NCBI GenBank assembly: GCA_036625675.1
Contig: JAZKTH010000070.1
Location: 1 to 12,295 of the forward strand
Reading direction: 5' to 3'
Source: Halalkaliarchaeum sp036625675
GTDB taxonomy: Archaea; Halobacteriota; Halobacteria; Halobacteriales; Haloferacaceae
Length of the DNA: 12,295 nucleotides
The position numbers and the translations under genes were made by a program. Below, in pieces: positions 6,082 to 12,295 of this stretch (its first letter is position 1; the number at the start of each line of letters is the position of its first letter). Under the pieces are notes generated by a model that was given only the letters and a program-made list of their open reading frames with translations, searched no databases and was not told the origin of the DNA.

Positions 6082-6693
6082 GTGACGACCTGGATCCAGA
6101 CGCCGGAGGGCGGGCGCGATCGCGGAGGTCGAGCGCTGGCCCGCGCCTGGATCGAAGTGCTCGTGCGTCCACGCCGCTTCTTCCGGGCCGCGGTTTCGCC
6201 GGCCGATCAGGCGCCGGGGCTGACGTTCGCGATGGCCGTGACCGCCGCGTCGATCGCGGGACTGTTCCTGGTTTCCCCGGATCTCCCGCCGGCCGTCGCC
6301 GGCAGCCGACTCGCCGGCGGGCTCGTCGTGCTCGGGTTCCTGGTGGTCTTCGTGACGCCGGTGTCGCTCCACCTGGCGGCGGCCGTGGGAACTGTCGCGC
6401 TCGTTGCCGTCGCGCCCGACAGGGGCGGTGTCAGCGAGACCGTCCAGCTCGTCGGCTACTCGACGGCCCCGCTCGCGCTGGCGTGGATCCCGGTCGCGGT
6501 CGCTGACCTGTCGGTCGCCGGGGCGGTGACGGGCGCGCTCGGGTACGCCGCCGGGCTGCTGGTCGTCGGCGTCGCGACGCGACATCGGACAGGCTTCGTC
6601 CGGGCGGTCGTGGCGGCGGTGCCTGCCGTCGGAATCGCGGCGATCGTCGTGACCGCGATCCGCGTCGGGAACGCCGTCGTGTTCGGCAGCTGA
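6082..6693 (+). CDS. Yip1-like multi-span membrane protein
   Basis: A 203-residue integral membrane protein. It opens with MTTWIQTPEGGRDRG and an amphipathic, Arg-rich helix (AWIEVLVRPRRFF, residues 22-34), then about five hydrophobic segments at roughly 46-65, 76-94, 96-111, 123-145, 147-165 and 174-194 (two of these may form one hairpin). The entry motif (VLVRPRRFF followed by AP-GL-FA) and this membrane layout match haloarchaeal proteins annotated as Yip1-domain. Eukaryotic Yip1 proteins act in vesicle traffic, but the archaeal role is unknown. The start is GTG at 6082, the only start-type codon between the tdk stop and the conserved N-terminus. It probably shares the tdk transcript, since only 32 nt separate them and no strong TATA box is visible in the gap. 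Confidence 0.7.
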   Translation: MTTWIQTPEGGRDRGGRALARAWIEVLVRPRRFFRAAVSPADQAPGLTFAMAVTAASIAGLFLVSPDLPPAVAGSRLAGGLVVLGFLVVFVTPVSLHLAAAVGTVALVAVAPDRGGVSETVQLVGYSTAPLALAWIPVAVADLSVAGAVTGALGYAAGLLVVGVATRHRTGFVRAVVAAVPAVGIAAIVVTAIRVGNAVVFGS

Positions 6694-6737
6694 TCCCCGT
6701 TCGGGCGGAACTCGGCCTCGCGGGGCTTTCGACAACC

Positions 6738-6745
6738 GTTTTAGG
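6738..6745 (+). promoter_or_regulatory. TATA-like box for the zinc finger-S1-OB-DHH gene
   Basis: GTTTTAGG is centred about 28 nt upstream of the ATG at 6769, in a GC-rich context, predicting a leaderless transcript separate from the tdk unit. Confidence 0.5.
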
Positions 6746-6768
6746 CCGCGGCTATTTGTAGCTGACAA

Positions 6769-8952
6769 ATGGGTTCGTGTATCATCTGTGGTGCGTCTGT
6801 CGACGGTCGAATCTGCGACAGCCACCAGGAGGACGTCGTTTTCGAGTTCAGAGGAGATTCCCCGAAACAGCTCGTTTCGGGTCGCTACTACCGCGGAACC
6901 GTGGACGGGTACGCCGACTTCGGCGTGTTCGTCGACCTCGCGCCCGGAGTCACCGGGCTGTTACACCGGAGCGAACTCGACCGCCGGCTCGAGTCCCTCG
7001 ACTGGGAGCCGGGCGACACCGTGTTCGTCCAGGTCAAGAACGTCCGCGACAACGGGAACGTCGACCTCGGATGGTCCATCCGGCAGGCGGAACGGGAGTT
7101 TCGGGGGGCGCTGATCCAGGACGGCGACGAAGATCGGGAGCCGGAATCCGAGTCCGGAGCTGACGGGGAGGAGGCGGCCGCCGGCGGCGACGATGGGGGC
7201 GCCCAGTCCGGGAGCGACGACGGGTCGGAATCGGCCGACGACGCCGACGACGCGGGGGCGGACCCGGAGAACGTGCACCCGGAGGACGTGCAGCCGGAAC
7301 CCGGCGTGGAGACCGGTGGATCCGGCGGCGCGGGCGTGTCGACGTCAGCGGACGAACCGGCGCCCGCAGAGGCCGAGGGGACCACGCAAACCGAGGTCCC
7401 AACGCCCGGCGGGTCCGCGGTCGTGACCGAGGGGCCGACCCCCGACACCACCGTCGACCGAGTCCCCGTCGAGACGCTCTCGGACGCGGTCGGTGAGACG
7501 GTCCGGCTGGAGGGAGAGATCGTCAGCGTCCGGCAGACCGGCGGCCCGACGGTCTTCGAGCTGCGCGACGAAACCGGGGTCGTCGACTGTGCCGCGTTCG
7601 TGGAGCCGGGCGTCCGGGCGTATCCCGACGTCGAGGTCGACGACGTGGTCCGCCTCGAGGGGGAAGTCGAGATGCGTCGCAACGAGATCCAGGTCGAGAC
7701 CGAGGCGCTCGTCGCCCTCGAGGCCGACGAGCGTGACGCGGTCGTCGGACGGCTCGAGGACGCGCTCGCGGCGAAAGCCCGGCCCGACTCCTTCGAGCCG
7801 ATCGGCGACTCGGAGGCCGTCGAGGCGCTCCGGGAACCGCTTCTGGACGCCGCGGAGCTCGTCCGCCGGGCCGTCCTCGAGAGCCGCCCCATCGTCGTTC
7901 GGCACCCGGCCACGGCGAACGGCTACCTGGCCGGCGCGGCGGTCGAACGCGTCGCGCTGCCGCTCGTGGCCGAGGAGCACGCGACCTCCGACGCCGAGTA
8001 TCACTACTTCAAGCGGCGACCGCTGGAATCGGCCGTCTACGACATGGACGACGCGACGATGGACGTGACGCGGATGCTCCAGGACCGCGACCGGCACGAC
8101 GAGAAGCTCCCGCTGTTCCTCCTGCTGGGGGCGGGCGTCACCGCCGAGTCCGAGGACGGGCTCGACATGCTGGACGTCTACGACGCCACCCGCGTCGTGG
8201 TCGACGCCGACCCGGCCGACCCGACCGCCGGGGAGCACGCCGCGGCGCTCGTCGCCCCCGCGGACGCGGACGGCGCGACCGACCTGTCCCTCGGCGCGCT
8301 CGGGGCGGAGCTCGCGGTCGCGATCGACGCGGACGCCCGCGACACCCTCCGTCACGTCCCCGCTACGAGCTACTGGGAGGAGGTCCCGGAGACGTACGAA
8401 ACCGCAGCACAGGACGCCACCTACGGCGCTGACCGCCGGCGCGACCTCCGCGAGGCGGTCGCACTGGAGGCGTACTACCAGTCCTACGAGGACAAACGCG
8501 AGCTGCTCACCGACCTGCTGTTCGGCGAGGGCGGTCAGAACCTGGCCGGCCACGTCGCCGAACAGTTCCGCGTGAAGACCGACGCCGAGATCGCGACGGC
8601 GCGGGAGAACCTCGATCGGACCGCCCGCGCGGGCGTCGAACTCGCGCTGCTGGACACCGAGGCGTACACCCACCGGTTCGACTTCCCGCCGACGTCGCTG
8701 CTGGTAGACGAACTCCACCGTCGGGAGCGAGCCGAGGGGCCGTTCGCGACGGTCGGCGTCGGGATGGACGAGCTGTTCGTCCGGTCGACGTTCGACCTCG
8801 ACCTCCGCGCGGCCGTCGAGGCGGCCCGGGAGGCAGTCCCGGAGGCTGACCTTCAGGTCGCGGATCTGCGCGACGGCCGGGTCGAGTTCCTGGCGGGGCG
8901 GCGCGAGGCGGCCCGGGAGGCCGTCGTCGACGCCGTGGTCGACCAGGCGTAG
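6769..8952 (+). CDS. Zinc finger-S1-OB-fold protein with a degenerate DHH/RecJ-like domain
   Basis: A 727-residue multidomain nucleic-acid-binding protein. Order: a mini zinc finger (C4-x2-C7 and C16-x2-H19); an S1-type RNA/DNA-binding domain (about 35-105, GRYYRGTVDGYADFGVFVDL, GLLHRSEL); an acidic, low-complexity linker (about 118-230); an OB fold (about 236-318, VRLEGEIVSVRQTGGPTVFELRD); then a DHH-phosphoesterase-like region (about 340-560) and a DHHA1-like end (about 590-727). Archaeal RecJ/GAN proteins degrade single-stranded DNA or RNA and associate with GINS or replication proteins. Here the HxDxDG motif reads HPATANG (H379-G385) and the DHH motif position reads DAD (D479-D481), so most metal ligands are missing and catalysis is doubtful. 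A non-catalytic binding or scaffolding role in replication, repair or RNA processing is inferred. The ATG is supported by a TATA-like box about 28 nt upstream. It is flanked by the Yip1-like gene and elp3. Confidence 0.85.
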   Translation: MGSCIICGASVDGRICDSHQEDVVFEFRGDSPKQLVSGRYYRGTVDGYADFGVFVDLAPGVTGLLHRSELDRRLESLDWEPGDTVFVQVKNVRDNGNVDLGWSIRQAEREFRGALIQDGDEDREPESESGADGEEAAAGGDDGGAQSGSDDGSESADDADDAGADPENVHPEDVQPEPGVETGGSGGAGVSTSADEPAPAEAEGTTQTEVPTPGGSAVVTEGPTPDTTVDRVPVETLSDAVGETVRLEGEIVSVRQTGGPTVFELRDETGVVDCAAFVEPGVRAYPDVEVDDVVRLEGEVEMRRNEIQVETEALVALEADERDAVVGRLEDALAAKARPDSFEPIGDSEAVEALREPLLDAAELVRRAVLESRPIVVRHPATANGYLAGAAVERVALPLVAEEHATSDAEYHYFKRRPLESAVYDMDDATMDVTRMLQDRDRHDEKLPLFLLLGAGVTAESEDGLDMLDVYDATRVVVDADPADPTAGEHAAALVAPADADGATDLSLGALGAELAVAIDADARDTLRHVPATSYWEEVPETYETAAQDATYGADRRRDLREAVALEAYYQSYEDKRELLTDLLFGEGGQNLAGHVAEQFRVKTDAEIATARENLDRTARAGVELALLDTEAYTHRFDFPPTSLLVDELHRRERAEGPFATVGVGMDELFVRSTFDLDLRAAVEAAREAVPEADLQVADLRDGRVEFLAGRREAAREAVVDAVVDQA

Positions 8953-8985
8953 CGGCGAGCGAGCCGACGTCGACGGCAACGACAC

Positions 8986-8994
8986 CCTTATTCT
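8986..8994 (+). promoter_or_regulatory. TATA-like box for elp3
   Basis: CCTTATTCT lies about 28 nt upstream of the ATG at 9018 in an otherwise GC-rich 65-bp gap. elp3 therefore probably has its own leaderless promoter. Confidence 0.5.
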
Positions 8995-9017
8995 ACTCAC
9001 GCCGCGACTGTGTCCCG

Positions 9018-10736
9018 ATGAGTACGGACGCCGGCGCCGACGAGGGGCAGGAGGAACGCGACACCCACACGCGGGTGTGCGAGGAACTCGTCGAGCGCAT
9101 TCTGGCGGGGGACGTCGACCGCGAGAACCTCGAGTCCGCCAAGCTCGACGTCTGTGCCGCCCACTCGGCGTCCTCGGTGCCGAAGAACACGGAGCTGCTG
9201 GATCGCGCCCCCGACGACCGCCGCGAGGAGGTGAAGGCGGTGGTGCAGCGCAAGCCCGTCCGGACCGCCTCGGGCGTGTCGCCGGTGGCGATCATGACCT
9301 CGCCGCAGCTGTGTCCACACGGCAAGTGTCTCTACTGTCCGGGCGGGCCGGCCTCGGAGTTCTCCTCGGCGCAGTCGTACACCGGCCACGAACCCGCCGC
9401 CGCGCGGGGAAAACAGAACGAGTACGACCCGTACGGGCAGGTGACCCTCCGGCTCGAGCAGCTCCGGTCGATCGGCCACCCGGTCGACAAGGTGGAGCTG
9501 ATCGTCATGGGCGGGACGATGACCGCCCGGAGCCACGACTACCAGGAGTGGTTCCTCAAGCGGGCGCTGGAGGCGATGAACGACTACGACGTCGAGTCGG
9601 ATCCCGAACCGGCGGAGGGACGCAGCTTCAAACCCGACCTCGACGACTACGAGTTCGCGTACCTCGAGGACGTGATCGCCAGAAACGAGACCGCCGACGT
9701 CCGCAACGTTGCCACCACGTTCGAGACCAAGCCGGACTGGTGTGACCCCGAGCAGATCGACCGGATGCTCGCGCTGGGCGGGACGAAAGTCGAGGTCGGC
9801 GTGCAGACGACCTACGAGCGGATCAACCGCGAGATGCACCGGGGACACGGGATCCAGGCGGCCAAAGACGCCAACCGGCGGCTCCGGGACGCCGGCTTCA
9901 AGGTCGGCTTCCACATGATGCCCGGGCAGCCCGGGATGACGATGGAGATGTGCCGGGAGGACTTCCGCCGACTGTTCGCCAGTCCCGACTGGCGACCGGA
10001 CTACCTGAAGATCTACCCCACGCTGGTCGTCGCCGGAACCCGGGTGTACGACATGTGGCAGCGCGGCGAGTTCGAGCCGCTGTCGAACGCGGAGGCGGCC
10101 GACGTCGTCGCCGACGCGATGGACGAGATCCCGCCGTACACCCGGCTCCAGCGGGTGCAACGCGACATCCCCGCCGACTTCATCGAGGCCGGCGTCTGGA
10201 AGTCCAACCTCCGCCAGCTGGCCCGACAGCGCGCCAAAGAACGGGGGATCGAGCCCAGGGACATCCGGGCGCGGGAGGTGGGGATGAACGACGCGGAGCC
10301 CGAGCCGGACGACGTCGAACTCCGGGTCAGGACCTACGAGGTCGCCGGCGGCACCGAACACTTCCTCGCCTTCGAGGACCGGGTGCGGAACCTCCTCGTC
10401 GGCTTCTGTCGGCTCCGCTTCCCGTCTTTCGCCCCCGGTCAGCCCGGCGTACCGGGCACCCGCGCCGACCCGATCCGGCGAGAACTCGAGGACGCAGCGA
10501 TCGTTCGGGAACTGCACGTGTACGGCGACGAGGCGAGCATCGGCGAGGAGGGCGACTGGCAACACCGCGGCTACGGCCGCCGGTTGCTCGAACGCGCCGA
10601 GGAGATCGCGGCGAACGCCGGGTTCCGGAAGCTGAGCGTCCTCTCGGGGATCGGGGTCAGGGAGTACTATCGGGAGAAACTCGGCTACCACCAGGACGGG
10701 CCGTACGTCTCGAGGCGTCTCGACGCGGACGGATGA
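9018..10736 (+). CDS. elp3: Archaeal Elp3, tRNA wobble-uridine (U34) modification radical SAM/acetyltransferase
   Basis: A 572-residue enzyme in which one polypeptide carries a radical-SAM domain and a GNAT acetyltransferase domain. Elp3 uses S-adenosylmethionine and acetyl-CoA to place a carboxymethyl-type group on carbon 5 of uridine 34 of certain tRNAs. The cluster motif is CPHGKCLYCPGG (Cys99, Cys104, Cys107), the short C-x4-C-x2-C form seen in archaeal and bacterial Elp3. Further Elp3 landmarks are GGTMTA (165-170), TTFETKPDWC (233-242), GVQTTYERIN (261-270), the HMMPGQPG loop (299-306) and KIYPTLV (331-337). The GNAT acetyl-CoA loop is QHRGYGRR (515-522), followed by GVREYYREKLGY (546-557). 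The N-terminal 90 residues include the acidic, helical tRNA-binding part. Archaea lack most other Elongator subunits, so it is expected to act alone. The ATG is supported by a TATA-like box about 28 nt upstream. Confidence 0.95.
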   Translation: MSTDAGADEGQEERDTHTRVCEELVERILAGDVDRENLESAKLDVCAAHSASSVPKNTELLDRAPDDRREEVKAVVQRKPVRTASGVSPVAIMTSPQLCPHGKCLYCPGGPASEFSSAQSYTGHEPAAARGKQNEYDPYGQVTLRLEQLRSIGHPVDKVELIVMGGTMTARSHDYQEWFLKRALEAMNDYDVESDPEPAEGRSFKPDLDDYEFAYLEDVIARNETADVRNVATTFETKPDWCDPEQIDRMLALGGTKVEVGVQTTYERINREMHRGHGIQAAKDANRRLRDAGFKVGFHMMPGQPGMTMEMCREDFRRLFASPDWRPDYLKIYPTLVVAGTRVYDMWQRGEFEPLSNAEAADVVADAMDEIPPYTRLQRVQRDIPADFIEAGVWKSNLRQLARQRAKERGIEPRDIRAREVGMNDAEPEPDDVELRVRTYEVAGGTEHFLAFEDRVRNLLVGFCRLRFPSFAPGQPGVPGTRADPIRRELEDAAIVRELHVYGDEASIGEEGDWQHRGYGRRLLERAEEIAANAGFRKLSVLSGIGVREYYREKLGYHQDGPYVSRRLDADG

Positions 10737-10775
10737 CCCCGACACGCTGCGTCGTCCTTCATCCGAACCGACGCC

Positions 10776-11366
10776 TCACCGCCGGTTCGTCGACTCGACG
10801 GCGTCGCGGAGCGCCTTCACCTCGTCACGGATCTCGCGCCACGTCGCCAGCGACCCCGGAATCTCGTTCCCCGTGCGGGCGGCCCGTCCGCGGACGAGTT
10901 CGTACGGCTCGGTCTGGTCGTACACGTCGTAGAGCTGGAGATCTCGACCGCCGGCGATCTCGATTTCCACGGTGCCGTAGCCGAACAGCGAGCCGGTGAC
11001 GCCCTGGGAGTAGCCGACGTTCTGGACGCGGCTGTACTCCACGCGGCGGACCGAGCGACCCACGATCCCGGTTTTCACAGCGATCTCCCGATCGGTCAGG
11101 ACGAACTCGGTCGAGACCACGCGAAGGTAGTGGTACGCGCCCGGCACGGCCGCAAGCGGGGCGAGCGCCAGCGCCCACGGACTGATCGTGGACGCGAGCC
11201 GGGCCACCACCAGAAGCGAGGCGACGCTGATCCCGACCCCGAGTAGCGCGCGGGTCCGTCGGGGCGACGCCTCCCACACCACGCTCCCGTCGTCGAACCG
11301 GCGCCAGTCGTCGGGTCCCGTCGGGCCCGTCGATCCCGTCGAACTCGTCGATCCCGTCGAACTCAT
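10776..11366 (-). CDS. Membrane-anchored PH-domain (bPH2/DUF304-like) protein, downstream paralogue
   Basis: A 196-residue membrane protein. A Ser/Thr/Gly repeat (SSTGSTSSTGSTGPTGP, residues 2-18) precedes two transmembrane helices (about 38-57 and 62-81), then a bacterial-type PH domain (about 83-160) with ...TEFVLTDREIAVKTGIVGRS and the core VQNVGYSQGVTGSLFGYGTVEI (115-136). A charged C-terminal helix follows (WREIRDEVKALRDAVES). Family members (DUF304, YdbS/YdbT-like) are membrane proteins of unknown function. The ATG overlaps the stop codon of the upstream paralogue as ATGA, and no Shine-Dalgarno site is visible, so it is probably translated by reinitiation after the first gene. The N-terminal repeat is encoded by an 18-bp tandem duplication. 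Confidence 0.87.
   Translation of the reverse strand: MSSTGSTSSTGSTGPTGPDDWRRFDDGSVVWEASPRRTRALLGVGISVASLLVVARLASTISPWALALAPLAAVPGAYHYLRVVSTEFVLTDREIAVKTGIVGRSVRRVEYSRVQNVGYSQGVTGSLFGYGTVEIEIAGGRDLQLYDVYDQTEPYELVRGRAARTGNEIPGSLATWREIRDEVKALRDAVESTNRR
11329..11364. repeat. 18-bp tandem duplication at the 5' end of the second PH gene
   Basis: GTCGATCCCGTCGAACTC occurs at 11329-11346 and again exactly at 11347-11364, with weaker related copies on both sides. It encodes the Ser-Thr-Gly repeats at the protein N-terminus and keeps the reading frame because the unit is 18 bp. Confidence 0.8.
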
Positions 11367-12001
11367 CGATCCGGCCGATCTACGGGCTCGTCGCCCCGGT
11401 CGCTCTCGACGGACCGGTCGCTCTCGACGGCCTGCCGGATGGCGCGCAGTTCCACGAGGATTTCGGCCAGGACGTCTTCCTTCGTCTCTCGGCCGCGGCC
11501 GTCACCGTGGTCGATCCGGCTGTCGATCAGCTCCTGTACGTCGGCCGGCGCGGGGACGCTGCGGAACTGCATCTCGACCCCGGAGCTGCCGGCCGTGCTC
11601 ACCTCGACGTTCCCGTACCCGAAGTAGCCGCCGAGCGCGCTCTGGCTGTAGGAGATGTTCTGGACTTTGTTGAAGCCGATCTTCTGGACGTCCCGCGAGA
11701 GGATGCCCGTTTTCTTGTACAGCCCGGAGTTCGTGACGACGTAGTTCGTGTTCCTGTAAGTGAGATACGCCGCCGCGACGATCGGAATACCGACCAGCAC
11801 CACCGACAGCGGTATGCCGACCACGAACGCCGGCACGAGACTGCTTTTGTGGGGGCGGCTCGACCACAGGACCTCCTCGTCGGCTTCCAGCGTGAGCCAG
11901 TCGTCGGACGGGGGAGCGTCCGCGTGGTCGGACGATGCCGGTCTCGATGCGTCGTTCGTTCCGGAGGACTGGGAGTCTTTCCGCGGGGATTCCCTGGTCA
12001 C
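11363..12001 (-). CDS. Membrane-anchored PH-domain (bPH2/DUF304-like) protein, upstream paralogue
   Basis: A 212-residue membrane protein from the GTG at 12001. Residues 1-35 are polar and disordered-looking. A hydrophobic hairpin or long membrane segment lies at about 54-80 (VPAFVVGIPLSVVLVGIPIV and on). The PH domain covers about 85-160, with YVVTNSGLYKKTGILSRD and the core VQNISYSQSALGGYFGYGNVEV (113-134). A charged helix (DVLAEILVELRAIRQAVES, 177-195) and an Asp/Arg-rich tail (DRSVESDRGDEPVDRPDR) end it. Upstream in-frame codons reach 12217, but that extension is Arg-rich, overlaps the DUF2237 gene and lacks family features. The GTG fits a TATA-like box about 29 nt upstream. It is the first gene of the operon with the smaller paralogue; function is unknown. 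Confidence 0.87.
   Translation of the reverse strand: MTRESPRKDSQSSGTNDASRPASSDHADAPPSDDWLTLEADEEVLWSSRPHKSSLVPAFVVGIPLSVVLVGIPIVAAAYLTYRNTNYVVTNSGLYKKTGILSRDVQKIGFNKVQNISYSQSALGGYFGYGNVEVSTAGSSGVEMQFRSVPAPADVQELIDSRIDHGDGRGRETKEDVLAEILVELRAIRQAVESDRSVESDRGDEPVDRPDR
11396..11431. repeat. 18-bp tandem duplication at the 3' end of the first PH gene
   Basis: CCGGTCGCTCTCGACGGA at 11396-11413 is followed by a copy matching 17 of 18 bases at 11414-11431. It encodes the repeated Asp-Arg-Ser-Val-Glu-Ser part of the C-terminal tail. The unit length preserves the frame. Confidence 0.75.
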
Positions 12002-12024
12002 GTCCCGCCTGTCATATCCCGGGG

Positions 12025-12034
12025 AGAAAATACT
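12025..12034 (-). promoter_or_regulatory. TATA-like box for the PH-domain operon
   Basis: Minus-strand CAGTATTTTC is centred about 29 nt upstream of the GTG at 12001. It supports the GTG as the start of a leaderless transcript covering both PH genes. Confidence 0.55.
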
Positions 12035-12089
12035 GTCGCGACAGCTTCCGGCACCGTCACCCGGGCCGGCGCGGTCACCTCTCCTGCGC

Positions 12090-12295
12090 CTACAGTCCGC
12101 TATACGAGTGGGCTTCGAGGGTTTCGAGTTTGACCCTGTCCAGCACCGCCTCGTTCGTCGCCTCGAGGACGACCGACGGCACCGTCGTCTCCGGGAGCCG
12201 CCGGAGCCGCGTCGCATCGAGCGCCTCGATCCAGCGGTCGAGACACAGACACCACCGGTCGCCGGGTTCCAGCCCCGGGAACTGCAGCTCGGGTC
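12090..12295 (-). CDS. DUF2237 family protein, 5' part cut off by window edge
   Basis: The minus-strand frame starting two bases inside the window edge is open to a TAG at 12090-12092 and gives 67 residues. It contains ELQFPGLEPGDRWCLCLDRW, the characteristic C-terminal half of DUF2237 proteins (the F-P-G-L-x-x-G-D-x-W-C segment), followed by IEALDA, a V-P-S-V-V-L-E-A-T-N-E-A segment and the closing VKLETLEAHSYSGL. DUF2237 proteins are small (about 120 residues), Cys-rich and of unknown function; the N-terminal Cys-rich half lies outside the window. The frame is too short for a length-filtered search but the match to the family pattern is strong. It ends 88 nt before the start of the PH operon, which has its own promoter in that gap. 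Confidence 0.85.
   Translation of the reverse strand, partial: PELQFPGLEPGDRWCLCLDRWIEALDATRLRRLPETTVPSVVLEATNEAVLDRVKLETLEAHSYSGL

Noticed and set aside
12002..12217. N-terminal extension of the first PH-domain protein up to an ATG at 12217
   Set aside because: The extra 72 residues are Arg-rich and overlap the DUF2237 coding frame; a TATA-like box lies inside them at leaderless distance from the GTG at 12001.
1..12295. tRNA, rRNA, transposase, toxin-antitoxin or phage genes
   Set aside because: I looked on both strands for cloverleaf-like segments, conserved rRNA stretches, DDE/HUH transposase motifs and small paired genes and saw none.

Overview
The window looks like a piece of a haloarchaeal chromosome, probably Halorubrum-like or another class Halobacteria genus, though the genus is inferred. 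The evidence is high GC, very acidic proteins, TATA-like boxes 26-30 nt upstream of nearly leaderless starts, a Tat lipoprotein with a twin-arginine signal plus lipobox, an archaeal-type Elp3, and haloarchaeal-style PH-domain and Yip1-like membrane proteins. Almost all of it is ordinary housekeeping or accessory chromosome. I see no phage, CRISPR, toxin-antitoxin, transposase, rRNA or tRNA gene.

Layout. Positions 1-594 (+) hold the 3' part of a fumarylacetoacetate hydrolase-family gene. Positions 594-861, between two gene 3' ends, hold an 82-bp hairpin element that begins on the last base of that gene's stop codon, followed by a roughly 135-bp element with 22-bp terminal inverted repeats. Next come four minus-strand genes: a small single-span membrane protein (862-1185), a Tat lipoprotein (1261-1827) in an operon behind an SRPBCC-domain protein (1843-2289), and a two-HMA-domain Cu+ P1B-type ATPase, CopA (2489-5164). 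The copA 3' flank holds two short tandem repeats. A 249-bp divergent intergenic region separates copA from plus-strand genes: thymidine kinase (5414-6049), a multi-span Yip1-like membrane protein (6082-6693), a zinc finger-S1-OB-DHH-like protein (6769-8952) and archaeal Elp3 (9018-10736). The right end is minus strand: two paralogous membrane PH-domain proteins in a 4-nt-overlapping operon (10776-12001) and the 3' part of a DUF2237-family gene (12090-12295).

How the genes relate. The functions are mostly independent: copper export, dNTP salvage, nucleic-acid maintenance and wobble-uridine modification. The convincing operons are SRPBCC to lipoprotein and the PH-domain pair; tdk and the Yip1-like gene are probably co-transcribed. 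Most other genes carry their own TATA-like box at leaderless distance. The best points for a second look are the two adjacent palindromic elements near position 600-830, the DHH-like domain whose catalytic aspartates and histidines appear to be replaced, and the tandem paralogous PH proteins with 18-bp tandem duplications on both sides of their junction.
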